Shown here: positions 51,025-62,572 of the stretch, in pieces
How the letters are laid out: each line of letters begins with the position of its first letter
Position numbering within the stretch: the stretch's first letter is position 1
NCBI GenBank assembly: GCA_964242735.1
Contig: CAXTAK010000002.1
Coordinates: 248,001 to 312,000 of the forward strand
Direction: 5' to 3'
DNA length: 64,000 bases
Source of the DNA: CADCUY01 sp964242735
GTDB lineage: Bacteria > Actinomycetota > Actinomycetes > Actinomycetales > Quadrisphaeraceae
Position numbers and translations under genes: made by a program
The notes under the pieces: generated by a model
Told to the model about the DNA's origin: nothing
Database searches by the model: none
The model's input: only the letters and a program-made list of their open reading frames with translations

Positions 51025-51910
51025 TCACAGGTGGGAGTCGGCGCGCCCGCCGAGCCGGGCGTGCTCGACCAGCGCCTCCTCCTGCACGCCCTCGGCGACC
51101 ACGTCGATGCCCAGCGCCTCGGTCGTCCTCACCACCGCCTCGACGATCACCCGGCCGGCACCACCCGCCGGTGCGGTGGTCGGCGACCCGTCGAGCTCCG
51201 GCAGGTGCACGGGCATCCGGGTCGGGTGGGCCGGCGAGGAGGAGCCGGTGCCGACGTCGTCGACGGCGGTGGTCACCCCCAGCTCCCCCGGAGTGATCAG
51301 GGCCTCCACGGCGGGCTCGCCGCGGGTGACCAGGACGGCCTCGGTGACCTCCACCACCAGCAGGTCCCGGGACGCCGTGCTGCTCCAGCGGCCCGCGCGT
51401 CGGCCACGAAGCCCTCCGAGCGCAGTTCCACCAGGGAGGCGTCCACCGCCGGGGTGAGCCGCTCGCGCACCCCCCTCGGGTCACCGGCGCCCGCAGGCCC
51501 TGGCGCAGCGCCGACCGCCCGAGGTCCACGACCACGCCCGACTCCTCGGCCACGGGCCCGAGCTCCACCGGACGAGGTCGCCGAGCTCCTCGTCGTGCCA
51601 GCGCGGGAGCGCCTCGGACCCGTGGAGGCTCCCCGGTGGCCAGGCCGACGACCGGCCGGAGGTGCACGACCAGCTCCCGCCGCTCGAGCGCGACCAGCAG
51701 CGCCCGTCGCACCCCCGCCGCCCGCCGGACCCCCGCCGCGACGTCGCCGGTGCGCAGCGCGACGCGGTCACGGCCGGCTGCGCCGCGGAGGGTGGTGGAG
51801 GAGCGCGGCCAGCGCGGCCGTGTCGTGGACGTCCAGCGGGCCGAGGAGGACGAACTCGTCGCCCCCGGTGCGGGAGGCCGTGACGCCCGGAGGGCACAGC
51901 AGCACCATCG
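51025..51910 (-). pseudogene. Decayed GGDEF-EAL gene
   Basis: Pieces in several frames line up with a c-di-GMP enzyme: RTGGDEFVLLGPLD near 51865, then ALERRELVVHLRPVVGLATG, ALPRWHDEELGDL, PVAEESGVVVDLGRSALRQG, and finally VEVTEAVLVTRGEPAVEALI, AVDDVGTGSSS and VIVEAVVRTTEALGIDVVAE. At least three frame changes and the loss of most of the GGDEF domain make it non-functional. It resembles the intact GGDEF-EAL gene 1.5 kb away, so it may be a degraded paralogue. Confidence 0.7.
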
Positions 51911-51997
51911 AGCCTCCCGGGGCTCCCGGCGCGTCTTCCACGTCGGGGCATCGGCTCGTCGGGGACCACCGGTGACCACCCTGGCGCACCCACCCCC

Positions 51998-53050
51998 TCA
52001 GCTGTCGGGCACGACGGGCACGACGGGCACCGCCGGTGCTGCCCGAGGAAGCACCGCAGCCGCTGCCCGGCAGGTGCGCACGTGCGCCTCCCAGTCCCAG
52101 CGGCGCAGGAACGCCACGGCGGCGGCGCGCCCGGAGGCCCGCAGGTCCGCCCGGTCGCGGTCGGTGAGGTCGAAGTCGGCGACGCCGATGTCGCCGGTGG
52201 GCACGGAGATGGTGCGGTCCAGCACGCAGGGGTCCTCCACGAGCGAGGCGTCGGGGGCCTCCAGCAGCGTCGCGAGCGTGGCCGCGGCCACGGACAGGGC
52301 CCCGCGCACGGTGCGGGTGCGCTCGGCGTCGTCGGAGCCGACCAGGCGGACGCCGATGGTCGGCCACCGGGGGCGACCGCCGTCGCGGCGGTCGAAGACG
52401 GTGATCGGGTAGTTCGACAGCAGGCCGCCGTCGAGCAGGGTCACCGTCTCTCCCGTGGGCAGGCGCAGGCGGACGGGGTCGATCACCAGGGGCAGGGCCG
52501 CCGAGGCGGCGACGGCGTCGACGACCCGTTGGGCGTCGGGGTCGAGGCCGTAGCGGGGGTAGTCCTCGGGGAGGCGCACGGCGCGGCGCCGCGAGACGTC
52601 GGTCGCGGTGACCAGCAGGGCCCACCGGCGCTGCGGCGGCACCCCCTGGGCGTCGGCGCCCTCCAGGCGCAGGTCGGCGAAGGTGACCACGCCCAGGTCG
52701 CCGAGCACGCCGGTGAGCCAGTCCCGCAGGTAGCGGCCGTCGGCGACACCACCGTCGGCGAGGAGCGACGCGGCGTCGGCCAGCACCCCCAGGGGGCCCA
52801 GCGCCCGGCCCAGGCGACCCCGCTCGCGCACCCGGGCGGGGTCCAGGGTGGCCGCGACCTCCGCGAGGCGCGTCAGCGGCTCCCCAGCGCGGGTCAGCCC
52901 CGCGACCAGCGCCGCGACGACCGCCCCCGCGGACGTGCCGGCGACGCGCACGACGTCGTAGTCGGCCTCGGCGAGGACGTCCACGGCGCCGACCAGCGCG
53001 AAGCCGCGCACACCGCCGCCCTCGAGGACGAGATCGGTGCGCGGCGCCAC
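51998..53050 (-). CDS. Patatin-like phospholipase
   Basis: Ser-Asp dyad lipid hydrolase, 350 residues: oxyanion motif GGGVRG (11-16), nucleophile S40 in GTSAG, and the Asp in LLDGGLLSNYP. It cleaves acyl esters of phospholipids, as bacterial RssA-like relatives do. GTG 53050 has a TAGCGT box at six bases. The C-terminus ends in V-P-V-V-P-V-V-P repeats. Confidence 0.9.
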   Translation of the reverse strand: MAPRTDLVLEGGGVRGFALVGAVDVLAEADYDVVRVAGTSAGAVVAALVAGLTRAGEPLTRLAEVAATLDPARVRERGRLGRALGPLGVLADAASLLADGGVADGRYLRDWLTGVLGDLGVVTFADLRLEGADAQGVPPQRRWALLVTATDVSRRRAVRLPEDYPRYGLDPDAQRVVDAVAASAALPLVIDPVRLRLPTGETVTLLDGGLLSNYPITVFDRRDGGRPRWPTIGVRLVGSDDAERTRTVRGALSVAAATLATLLEAPDASLVEDPCVLDRTISVPTGDIGVADFDLTDRDRADLRASGRAAAVAFLRRWDWEAHVRTCRAAAAVLPRAAPAVPVVPVVPDS

Positions 53051-53451
53051 GGGGCGACGCTAGCCGCGCGCCCCGACGCTGGCCGTGGACCCCGCCGAGG
53101 TCGCCCCGGTCGAGCTCCTGCGCCAGCTGGAGGACCGCCCGCTGTCGGCCCACGAGCTGGTGGCCGCGTGCCCGGCGCGGTCGTCCGCGGCGGAGCCGAC
53201 CGTGGCGGCGCTGGTCACCCCGACCCCGCAGCCGGCTCTGGGGGCGGCGGTCCGCGCTGACGCCGCACGGGCCTCGGGCTGCTCGGTGGTCGCTCTCGCG
53301 GTGGTGCCCGTGGCGCTCGCGTGCTGCTGGTCGCGGGCGCCTCCACGACCACCGGCAGCGCCGCGCTGGCCGGGTACGACCGCGGGATCGACGCCGCGGC
53401 GTGCGGGGTGGGGGCGCTGCGGGGCGTCGAACACCGGGGTGGTCGGGCGCG
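53051..53451. other. 401-bp gap without a supported gene
   Basis: It holds the patatin promoter at its left end. On the plus strand a frame from about 53085 reads VDPAEVAPVELLRQLEDRPL and later a second frame reads VLLVAGASTTTGSAALAGYD; both look protein-like but do not join in one frame, so this may be another decayed gene. I recognise no family. Confidence 0.4.
53057..53062 (-). promoter_or_regulatory. -10 element of the patatin gene (leaderless)
   Basis: TAGCGT on the minus strand, six bases before GTG 53050. Confidence 0.55.
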
Positions 53452-55608
53452 TCAGCCGCTGACGGCCGCGCGGAGCTCCTCGCAGGGTCGTGCGCGCGAC
53501 CACAGCCACCCCTGCCCGTGCTCGACGCCGAGGTCACCCAGCACGACGGCCTGGGCCTGCTCCTCGACGCCTTCGGCGATCACGTCCATCTCCAGGGCAC
53601 GGCACATCGCGATCAGCGCCTCCACGATGCGGCGGGTCCGCGGCTCGCCGAGGCCCGCGACCAGCGACCGGTCGATCTTCACCGCGTGGACCGGCAGACG
53701 ACCGAGGTAGGACAGCGACGAGTAGCCGGTGCCGAAGTCGTCGACCGCCACCCGCACACCGAGATCGGCCAGCGCCTGCAGCGTCGCCACCGCCGGGTCG
53801 TCGCGGGTGACGAACACCGCCTCGGTGACCTCCACGGTGAGCAGCTCCGCAGGCACCCCGGCCAGGCGCAGGGCCGACTGCACACCCTGGACGTAGCTGG
53901 TCGAGCGCAGCTCCAGCGGTGAGGCGTTCACCGACAGGCGGAGCCGCTGCTCGACCCCACCGAGCGACGACAGGGCCGCCAGACCGCGGTGGAGCACCAG
54001 CGCCCCGAGCTGCAGGACCAGCCCCGTCTCCTCCGCGACGGGGACGAAGTCGTCGGGCGGCACGGCGCCCAGCTGCTCGTCGTCCCACCGCGAGAGCACC
54101 TCGAAGCCGGTGACCCGCCCCGTCTGCATGCGCACGATCGGCTGCAGGGAGACGGTGAGGTCCTCGCGGCTCAGCGCGTCGCGCAAGCGCCGCACCAGCA
54201 CGGCGCGGTGTCGCGCTCGGGCGGCGAGCTCACCGCTGTGCACCACCACCTGGTCGCGACCGGCGTGCTTGGCCGCCTGCATCGCGGTGCTCGCCTCCGA
54301 CAGGGCCGCCAGGGGGTCACCACCGCCCTGGCGCAGCTGCGCGACGCCGGCACTGGCCGACAGCGGGACCCTGCCGACCCCGTGCACCGCCGCGCCGGCG
54401 CGGCGCACACCCTCCAGGGCGGCGCGGGCGTGGTCGGCCGCCGCGCCCTCCTCGCCCTCACCGGCGAGGGCGAACTCGTCGCCTCCGGGGCGGAAGACCT
54501 GCCAACCGCTCGGCATGGCATCGGCCATCGCTGCGGCCACCTCGACCAGCAGGGCGTCACCGACCGCGTGCCCGAGCCGGTCGTTGACCTCCTTGAACCC
54601 GTCGAGGTCGACGACGACGACGCTGGTCGGCACTGGCGCCGCGGCCAGCTCGAGCAGGTGCTCGGTCAGGGCGCGACGGTTGCCGACGCCGGTGAGGAAG
54701 TCCTGGCGGGCCTGCAGCAGCAGGGTGCGCACCAGGACACCCCGCTGCCGCTGGTGGACCAGCCCCCGGCCGCCGAGCAGGGAGAGGATGAGCACCAGCA
54801 GGACGGCGCTGACCGTGTCCAGGCCCTCGCCGTCGGCCCTCCTCAGCAGCACGAGCGCGGCGGCGAGGCCGACGACCATGAGCGCCGTCACCAGCCCGCT
54901 CCGCACGTCGGGACCCAGCCGCCGCAGCCGCTGCGGGCCCCGCTCGCCGCCGCCGAGGAGCAGCAGGCCGGTGCAGATCAGCGGCCACCCGAGGCACGCC
55001 GCCGCGGCGGCCTGCCACGGCCAGGTCCCACCGGCCGAGACCAGTGCGTGGGTGAACAGCAGGTCGCCGCCCACGAAGGCGGCCATGCCGACGGAGCCGA
55101 CCAGCAGGCCCCGGTCGAGGCTGGCGACGGCCAGCAGCAGGGCGAGCGCGACGATCGAGAGCTCGGCCAGCAGCACCACGACCGCGATGCCCGAGTGCGA
55201 CGGGCCGTGGACGGCGGACCTGAACACCGAGTGCCACAGGACGGCGGCACCGGCCGAGGCGATCAGCAGGGCGTCCAGCATCACGCGGCCCCGGCGACCG
55301 GTGGACCCGACGGGCTGCGGCAGGCTCAGCAGGCCCGCCAGCGCCAGAGGCGCCGCGGCGAGGCTGACGGCGTCACCCACCGTCTGGACCTGCACGCCCA
55401 GCGGTGTCTGCAGCGCCGTGACGCCGACCAGTGCCTGCCCGGTCCCCCACAGGACCGCCGTGGCTCCCATGACCCCCAGGGGCAGGCTCACCGCGCTGCG
55501 CCGTGCCGCCGCGCGGAACAGGACGACGCCACCGGTCACGGCGAGCGCAGCGGACAGCACGGCCCCGAGGCCGAAGGCCCGGTGGTCGCCGATCATCCCC
55601 AGCACCAC
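53452..55608 (-). CDS. Membrane-bound GGDEF-EAL protein (c-di-GMP turnover)
   Basis: At least 718 residues: eight or more N-terminal membrane helices (to about 280), a GGDEF domain with an intact GGDEF (375-379), and an EAL domain in which the signature is EVL (503-505). EAL catalytic residues look present: SVNAS, EVTEA, DDFGTG, VKIDRS and EGVE. The inhibitory RxxD site before GGDEF is absent (PSGW). GTG 55608 is the first clear start, but protein-like sequence with another membrane helix (LAATAAIAAAACTATVVLG) continues upstream to the end of the oxoamine-synthase gene, so the true start may be a rare codon near 55745. Confidence 0.9.
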   Translation of the reverse strand: MVLGMIGDHRAFGLGAVLSAALAVTGGVVLFRAAARRSAVSLPLGVMGATAVLWGTGQALVGVTALQTPLGVQVQTVGDAVSLAAAPLALAGLLSLPQPVGSTGRRGRVMLDALLIASAGAAVLWHSVFRSAVHGPSHSGIAVVVLLAELSIVALALLLAVASLDRGLLVGSVGMAAFVGGDLLFTHALVSAGGTWPWQAAAAACLGWPLICTGLLLLGGGERGPQRLRRLGPDVRSGLVTALMVVGLAAALVLLRRADGEGLDTVSAVLLVLILSLLGGRGLVHQRQRGVLVRTLLLQARQDFLTGVGNRRALTEHLLELAAAPVPTSVVVVDLDGFKEVNDRLGHAVGDALLVEVAAAMADAMPSGWQVFRPGGDEFALAGEGEEGAAADHARAALEGVRRAGAAVHGVGRVPLSASAGVAQLRQGGGDPLAALSEASTAMQAAKHAGRDQVVVHSGELAARARHRAVLVRRLRDALSREDLTVSLQPIVRMQTGRVTGFEVLSRWDDEQLGAVPPDDFVPVAEETGLVLQLGALVLHRGLAALSSLGGVEQRLRLSVNASPLELRSTSYVQGVQSALRLAGVPAELLTVEVTEAVFVTRDDPAVATLQALADLGVRVAVDDFGTGYSSLSYLGRLPVHAVKIDRSLVAGLGEPRTRRIVEALIAMCRALEMDVIAEGVEEQAQAVVLGDLGVEHGQGWLWSRARPCEELRAAVSG

Positions 55609-55735
55609 CGTGGCGGTGCACGCCGCGGCAGCGATCGCAGCGGTGGCCGCGAGGGTGCGCCGGGAGGGGGCTGCTGCGGCGTCGGTCGCCAGCGCGCCGT
55701 GGAGGCGGCGTCCGAGGTCGCCGCCAGCCCACGGC

Positions 55736-56989
55736 TCAGCTGCCGACAGGCTCCACCACCCTCGGAGCGGGCAGGCGCGCCAGCGGCCCGGCGGCGCGCT
55801 GAGCCCTGAGGGCCGCGGCGATCACGGACACCCCGCGGTCGAGCTGAGCCGCGGTGTGGGTCGCCATCACCGACAGCCGCAGCATGCCCTCACCGCGGGG
55901 CACCGCGGGAAAAGCAGCGGCGTTGACGTAGACCCCCGCCTCGTAGACCCTCCGCCACACGACCCCCGTCTCCTCGTCTCCGCCCACGGGGATCGCCACG
56001 ATCGGACCGTCCCCGGGCACGGCGTCCACGCCAGCCTGCCAGAGCTTCCGGCGCAGTGACATCCCCAGCTCGAGCAGCCGCGCGGTGCGCTCCGGCTCCG
56101 CCCGCAGCACCCGCAGGGCGGCGAGCGAGGCGCCCACCGACGCCGGCACGTTCGAGGCGGCGAACACGTAGGACACGGCCGCGGAGCGCAGGCCCTCGGC
56201 GGCGGCCGCGGACGTGAGCACCGCACCCCCGCACGAGCCCAGGGACTTGCTCATCGTGATCGTCACGGCGTCCACCGCTGCGAGCACCCCGGCCGCCTCG
56301 GCCGCGCCGCGCCCGCGCTCTCCGAACACCCCGAGGCCGTGCGCCTCGTCGACGACGAGGCGCGCACCCGCCTCGCGGCAGGCGGCGAGCACTTCGTGCA
56401 GCGGGGCCACCTCACCGTGCATGGAGTACACCCCGTCGACCACCACGACGGCCCCCGCGCGGGGGTCCAACATCGCGAGCCGTTCACGCAGCGAGGACAC
56501 GTCGTTGTGCCGCCACCGCACCACCGCGGCGCGGGAGGCCTCCGCGCCGGCCCGCAGGGAGGCGTGGGCGTGGGCGTCGATCACCAGCGCGTCACCCGGC
56601 CCGCCCACCGACGCCACCAGGGCCAGGTTCGCGGTGAAACCGCTCGGCACGACCACCGCGGCCTCGACGTCGTAGAAGTCGGCCAGCTCCTCCTCCAGCT
56701 CCAGGTGCAGCGCGGTGGTGCCGTTCAGGACGCGCGAGCCGCACGATCCCGTGCCGTACCGGTCCAGCGCGTCGCGGGCGCCCGCGACCACCCGCGGGTC
56801 GGTGGTGAGACCGAGGTAGTTGTTCGACCCGAGGTTGACCCGCTCCTGCCCGTCGGCGTAGAGCGTCAGCGGTGAGGTCGCTCCGGCGACGGGGACGGCC
56901 ATGGGCGCGTTGCCGACCGCGGCCTGGACGCGGACGCGAGCGGCGACCGGGCTGTTCAACAGGGGGGCGAAGGCATCACGACGGGGCAC
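55736..56989 (-). CDS. Alpha-oxoamine synthase (BioF/SPT-like PLP enzyme)
   Basis: PLP fold-type I enzyme of 417 residues: NYLGLTTDPRVV, RYGTGSCGSRVLNGT, VVVDGVYSMHGEVAPL, VDEAHGLGVFG, and the PLP Lys in TITMSKSLGSCGG. It joins an acyl-CoA to an amino acid. The C-terminal AFPAVPRGEGMLRLSVMATH is nearer to serine palmitoyltransferase-type than to KAPA-synthase enzymes in my judgement. No other biotin gene is present. GTG 56989 follows GAAGGA. It is directly upstream of the GGDEF-EAL gene. Confidence 0.85.
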   Translation of the reverse strand: MPRRDAFAPLLNSPVAARVRVQAAVGNAPMAVPVAGATSPLTLYADGQERVNLGSNNYLGLTTDPRVVAGARDALDRYGTGSCGSRVLNGTTALHLELEEELADFYDVEAAVVVPSGFTANLALVASVGGPGDALVIDAHAHASLRAGAEASRAAVVRWRHNDVSSLRERLAMLDPRAGAVVVVDGVYSMHGEVAPLHEVLAACREAGARLVVDEAHGLGVFGERGRGAAEAAGVLAAVDAVTITMSKSLGSCGGAVLTSAAAAEGLRSAAVSYVFAASNVPASVGASLAALRVLRAEPERTARLLELGMSLRRKLWQAGVDAVPGDGPIVAIPVGGDEETGVVWRRVYEAGVYVNAAAFPAVPRGEGMLRLSVMATHTAAQLDRGVSVIAAALRAQRAAGPLARLPAPRVVEPVGS

Positions 56990-57086
56990 GGGCGGGTTCC
57001 TTCGACGGGGTAGGACCGGGACACCCGAGAGTGTCACGCCCTGTCATGAGATGAGGACTGAAAGTGCATACGGCCGATGTGCGCTG

Positions 57087-58609
57087 TCACTCGGCGGCTC
57101 GCTCCAGCACCAGCTCGCGCACCCGGGCGGCGTCGGCCTGCCCGCGGGTCGCCTTCATCACCGCACCCACGATGGCACCGGCGGCGGCGACCTTGCCGGA
57201 GCGGATCCTCGCCGCGACGTCCGGGTTCCCCTCCAGGGCCTCGTCGACAGCGGCGATCAGCGGCCCGTCGTCGCTGATCGCCGCGAGCCCACGGGCCTCC
57301 GCGACCTGAGACGGGCTCCCCTCCCCCGCCACGACGCCCTCGAGCACCTGGCGGGCGAGCTTGTCGTTCAGCGACCCGGCCTCGACCATGGACTGCAGCT
57401 CGGCGACGTGCCCGGGGGTGACGCCCAGGTCCTCCAGGGCGGTGCCGCGGGTGGCGGCGTGGCGGGCGAGCTCACCGGTCCACCACTTGCGCGCCGCTGG
57501 TGCCGCAGCGCCGGCGGCGACCGTGGCCTCCACGAGGTCCAGCGCCCCGGCGTTGACGACGTCGCGCACGTCGAGGTCGCTGAGGCCCCACGCGTCCTGG
57601 AGCCTGCGGCGGCGCTGGGCGGGCGGCTCGGGCAGGGCGGCGCGCAGGCCCTCCACCCACGCGGGGTCCGGGGCCACGGGCACCAGGTCGGGCTCGGGGA
57701 AGTACCGGTAGTCCTCCGCGTCGGACTTCACGCGCCCCGCGGTGGTCAGCCCGGTGTCCTCGTGCCAGTGCCGGGTCTCCTGCACCACGCGCCCACCTCC
57801 GGCGAGCACCGCGGCCTGCCGGCCCGCCTCGTAGCGCACCGCCCGCTCCACCGAGCGCAGGGAGTTCACGTTCTTGGTCTCGGTGCGGGTGCCCAGCGGG
57901 GCCTCGGGGCTCGCGCGCAGGGAGAGGTTGACGTCGCAGCGCATCGAGCCCTCCTCCATCTTCACGTCCGAGACATCGAGGCCGCGCAGCAGCTCGCGCA
58001 GGGTCGCCACGTACGCGCGGGCCACCTCCCCGGCGCGGGCGCCGGTGCCGGTCAGCGGCTCGGTGACGATCTCGATCAGGGGGATGCCGGCGCGGTTGTA
58101 GTCCACGAGGGAGTGCTCGGCGCCGTGGATGCGCCCGGTGGCCCCGCCGACGTGCAGGGACTTGCCGGTGTCCTCCTCCATGTGGGCGCGCTCGATCGCC
58201 ACCCGGTAGGTGAACGCCGGGCCGAGCCCGACCTCCGAGGCCGGCACGTCGACGTCCAGCCAGCCCTCGAACGCGATCGGCTCGTCGTACTGGCTGGTCT
58301 GGAAGTTCTTCGGCATGTCGGGGTAGAAGTAGTTCTTGCGCGCGAAGCGGCACTGGGCGGCGATGGTGCAGTTCAGCGCCAGGCCGATGCGGACGGCGGA
58401 CTCCACGGCCTTCGCGTTGAGCACCGGCAGGGCCCCGGGCAGACCGAGGCTGACGGGGTCGACCTGGGTGTTGGGCTCGGCGCCGAAGGCGGTGGAGGAG
58501 CTGGAGAACATCTTCGTGGCGGTGGACAGCTCCACGTGCACCTCGAGGCCGATGACGGGGTCGAAGCGGGCGACCGCGTCGTCGTAGCCCAGGGCGTCGG
58601 CGCGGGCGC

Positions 58610-58613
<4 letters not shown>
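57087..58613 (-). CDS. gatB: Aspartyl/glutamyl-tRNA amidotransferase subunit B
   Basis: The 508-residue kinase-like subunit activates Glu-tRNA-Gln (or Asp-tRNA-Asn). FDPVIGLEVHVELSTATKMF, VDYNRAGIPLIEIVTEP, SMRCDVNLSLR and the C-terminal YqeY-like tRNA-binding domain are intact. GTG 58613 overlaps the gatA stop by GTGA. Confidence 0.96.
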
Positions 58614-60184
<1,571 letters not shown>

Positions 60185-60189
60185 CGGGA

Positions 60190-60504
60190 TCAGTCCTCGT
60201 CCAGGATGCGCGGCACGAGGAACCGGCCTCCCTCGGACGCCGGGGCGCCGGCGAGCGCCGCGGCGGCGTCCAGGCTCGGGGCGGGGACGTCGGGCCGGGT
60301 GACGTTGCGCAGCGGCAGCGGGTGGCTGGTGGCCGGGACGGGCCCGCCGGCCGCCTCCGCCCGCTCGATGACCCCCGTGACCGCGGCGACGGCCTCGACG
60401 ATGACGCCGAGCTGGCCGGCCATCCGTCCGAGCTCGTCACCGGTCATGTCGATGCGGGCGAGCCGGGCGAGGTGCGCGACCTGCTCGGAGGTCAGGGTGG
60501 TCAC
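60190..60504 (-). CDS. gatC: Aspartyl/glutamyl-tRNA amidotransferase subunit C
   Basis: The 104-residue linker subunit reads LTSEQVAHLARLARIDMTGD, LRNVTRPDVP and a C-terminal GGRFLVPRILDED. First gene of gatCAB. GTG 60504 has a TACACT box eight bases upstream and no ribosome site. Confidence 0.94.
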   Translation of the reverse strand: MTTLTSEQVAHLARLARIDMTGDELGRMAGQLGVIVEAVAAVTGVIERAEAAGGPVPATSHPLPLRNVTRPDVPAPSLDAAAALAGAPASEGGRFLVPRILDED

Positions 60505-60512
60505 GGGGGTGC

Positions 60513-60518
60513 AGTGTA
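60513..60518 (-). promoter_or_regulatory. -10 element of gatCAB (leaderless)
   Basis: TACACT on the minus strand, eight bases before GTG 60504. Confidence 0.55.
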
Positions 60519-60588
60519 GGAGGGCCGCGCGAGCGCCGTCCGTGTTCGTGGGAGTGCGGCGGACCCGCCTGCCAGGACCCGCGTCGCC

Positions 60589-60619
60589 GTCCCCGCCCCG
60601 GTGATCACGGGACGGGGAC
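60589..60619 (-). terminator. Terminator hairpin after the ABC exporter gene
   Basis: GTCCCCG-C-CCCG and CGGG-A-CGGGGAC pair over 11 of 12 positions around the loop GTGATCA, 72 bp past the stop. Confidence 0.65.
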
Positions 60620-60690
60620 CACCGCCGGTGCGGACCAGGGGGACGGACCCCGTGGTCGTCGTGGGGTGTCGAGCCCCCGGGCGGCCACCG

Positions 60691-62547
60691 TCACACCAGC
60701 AGCTGGCTCGCCGCGAGCTCCCGGTACAGCGGTGAGGTGGTCAGCAGCTGCCCGTGGGTGCCGCTCGCGGTGACCCGGCCCTCGTCGAGGACGACGATCT
60801 GGTCGGAGTCGACCACCGTGGAGAGGCGGTGCGCGACGACGACGAGGGTGCGCTGCGCTGCGGCTGCAGCCAGGGCGTCGCGCAGCAGGGCCTCGTTGCG
60901 GGCGTCGAGGCTGGCGGTCGGCTCGTCGAGCAGCAGCAGCTCCGGTCGCGCCAGCAGCGAGCGGGCGATGGCCAGGCGCTGGCGCTGCCCCCCCGACAGC
61001 AGCACCCCGCCCTCCCCCACCTGGGCGTCGAGGCCGGCGCCGCGCTCGGCCAGCTCGTCCAGCGCCACGTCGCCCAGCGCCACGCGCAGGTCGGCGTCGG
61101 TGGCGGACGGCGCAGCGAGCAGCAGGTTGCTGCGCAGCGTGCCGTCGAGCACGGGGGCGTCCTGCTCCACGTACCCCAGTCGGGCGCGCAGCCCGGCGCG
61201 GGGCAGGTCGCGCACGTCGATCCCGTCCAGGCGCACCGCACCGGCGCTGACGTCGTGGAAGCGCTCCACCAGGGACAGCAGGGTGGACTTGCCCGCCCCG
61301 CTCGGCCCCACGACCGCCGTCCGGGTGCCCCGCGGGACGGCGAAGGTGACCTCGCGCAGGGCGGGCGTGCCGTCGGCGTACGCGAAGGCGACACCGTCGA
61401 AGGCGAGGAGCGGCACGCCAGCTCGCCCCGGCACCGGGGGTACCGCGCGTCGGGTGGAGGACGCCGAGGCGGCACCGGGGACCCCCGGCGGCGGGGCCGG
61501 GGCCGGTGGTCCGTCGTCCTCGACCGCCAGCGCCAGCACCTCGTCGATGCGGGTGAGCGCGGCCAGGCCCCGCTGCAGCTGCGCCCACACCCCCAGGAGC
61601 TGCCCGAGGGGGAAGACCAGGGTGAAGAGCAGCAGCACGAAGGCCACGAGGTCGGCCACGCCCGTCGCACCGCTGGCCACGCGGTAGCCGCCGACGCCGA
61701 GGACGGCGATGAAGGCGGCCTGGACCGCGAGGCCGATCACCGGCCCCAGCACCGCGCGCACCTTGGCCGCGGCCACCGACGCCGCCTGCGCCTGGTCCGC
61801 CGCGGCGACCACGGTGGCCAGCTCCCGGTCGGTGGCGCCGGCGGCGCGGATGGTGCGCAGCGCCGAGAGCATCCGCCCCACCGAGGAGCTCATCGCCCCC
61901 ACCCGCTCCTGGGTGGTCAGCTCCAGCGCGCGCAGCCGCCCGGAGACGGCCACGCCCGTCCCGAGGCCGACGCCGACGGCGAGCACGGTGACCGCGAGCA
62001 TCACCGGGTCGATCCAGGCCATGACGACCAGCGCGCCCACAGCGGTGAGCACCACGCTGACCACCCCGAACAGCCCTGAGGTCACCACCCCCGCCAGGGC
62101 GGTGGTGTCGCTGCCGACCCGGGAGAGGAGGTCGCCCGAGACGCGCCGGTCGCGCTCGGTGACGGTGATGCGGGCGAGGCGGTCGACGAGGGCGCTCCGC
62201 ACGTCGCGGACCACGCCCTCCCCGGCCCGCTCCAGCAGGTACTGCTGGACGCCGCGCACCAGGGTGCCGGCCAGCGTCACGGCGACGACCAGGGCGACCG
62301 CCGGCAGCAGGGGCGAGGAGTCCTGGACGGCGGTGATGACGCTGCGCACCAGCAACGGCTGCGCCACCGCGGCGACCGCGCCGAGCAGAGACAGGGCGAT
62401 GGCCGCACCGATGGCAGCCCGGTGCCGCCGCAGGTACGGGGTGAGCAGCCGTGCGCCCTCCCGCAGGGTGACCGGGGTCGTGGGGGGGCCGGACGCCGCG
62501 CCGCCCGGTGCGGGTGGGGCGTGCGGGCCCCGCCGGGGTGGCGGCAC
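60691..62547 (-). CDS. ABC exporter, fused membrane and ATPase domains
   Basis: The 618-residue half-transporter has six membrane helices (about residues 50-320), then an ATPase with GPSGAGKST, YVEQDAPVLDG, LLSGGQRQRLAIARSLL, LLLLDEPTASLDARNE and VAHRLSTV. A Pro/Ala-rich linker separates the domains. GTG 62547 follows GGGAG by eight bases. It resembles the exporter at 38.8-40.7 kb in layout, but the two are not adjacent and sequence identity looks modest, so they are probably separate homodimers. Confidence 0.9.
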   Translation of the reverse strand: MPPPRRGPHAPPAPGGAASGPPTTPVTLREGARLLTPYLRRHRAAIGAAIALSLLGAVAAVAQPLLVRSVITAVQDSSPLLPAVALVVAVTLAGTLVRGVQQYLLERAGEGVVRDVRSALVDRLARITVTERDRRVSGDLLSRVGSDTTALAGVVTSGLFGVVSVVLTAVGALVVMAWIDPVMLAVTVLAVGVGLGTGVAVSGRLRALELTTQERVGAMSSSVGRMLSALRTIRAAGATDRELATVVAAADQAQAASVAAAKVRAVLGPVIGLAVQAAFIAVLGVGGYRVASGATGVADLVAFVLLLFTLVFPLGQLLGVWAQLQRGLAALTRIDEVLALAVEDDGPPAPAPPPGVPGAASASSTRRAVPPVPGRAGVPLLAFDGVAFAYADGTPALREVTFAVPRGTRTAVVGPSGAGKSTLLSLVERFHDVSAGAVRLDGIDVRDLPRAGLRARLGYVEQDAPVLDGTLRSNLLLAAPSATDADLRVALGDVALDELAERGAGLDAQVGEGGVLLSGGQRQRLAIARSLLARPELLLLDEPTASLDARNEALLRDALAAAAAQRTLVVVAHRLSTVVDSDQIVVLDEGRVTASGTHGQLLTTSPLYRELAASQLLV

Positions 62548-62572
62548 AGCGGCTCTCCCTCTCAGCGCTCGA

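Noticed and set aside
53085..53462. Plus-strand frame of 125 codons between patatin and the GGDEF-EAL gene
   Set aside because: The first half looks coding but the second does not, and no family or ribosome site is seen; reported only as a gap with possible remains.
55736..56989. Alpha-oxoamine synthase as bioF of a biotin operon
   Set aside because: No bioA, bioB or bioD is nearby, and the C-terminal motif differs from KAPA synthases as I know them, so no symbol is given.
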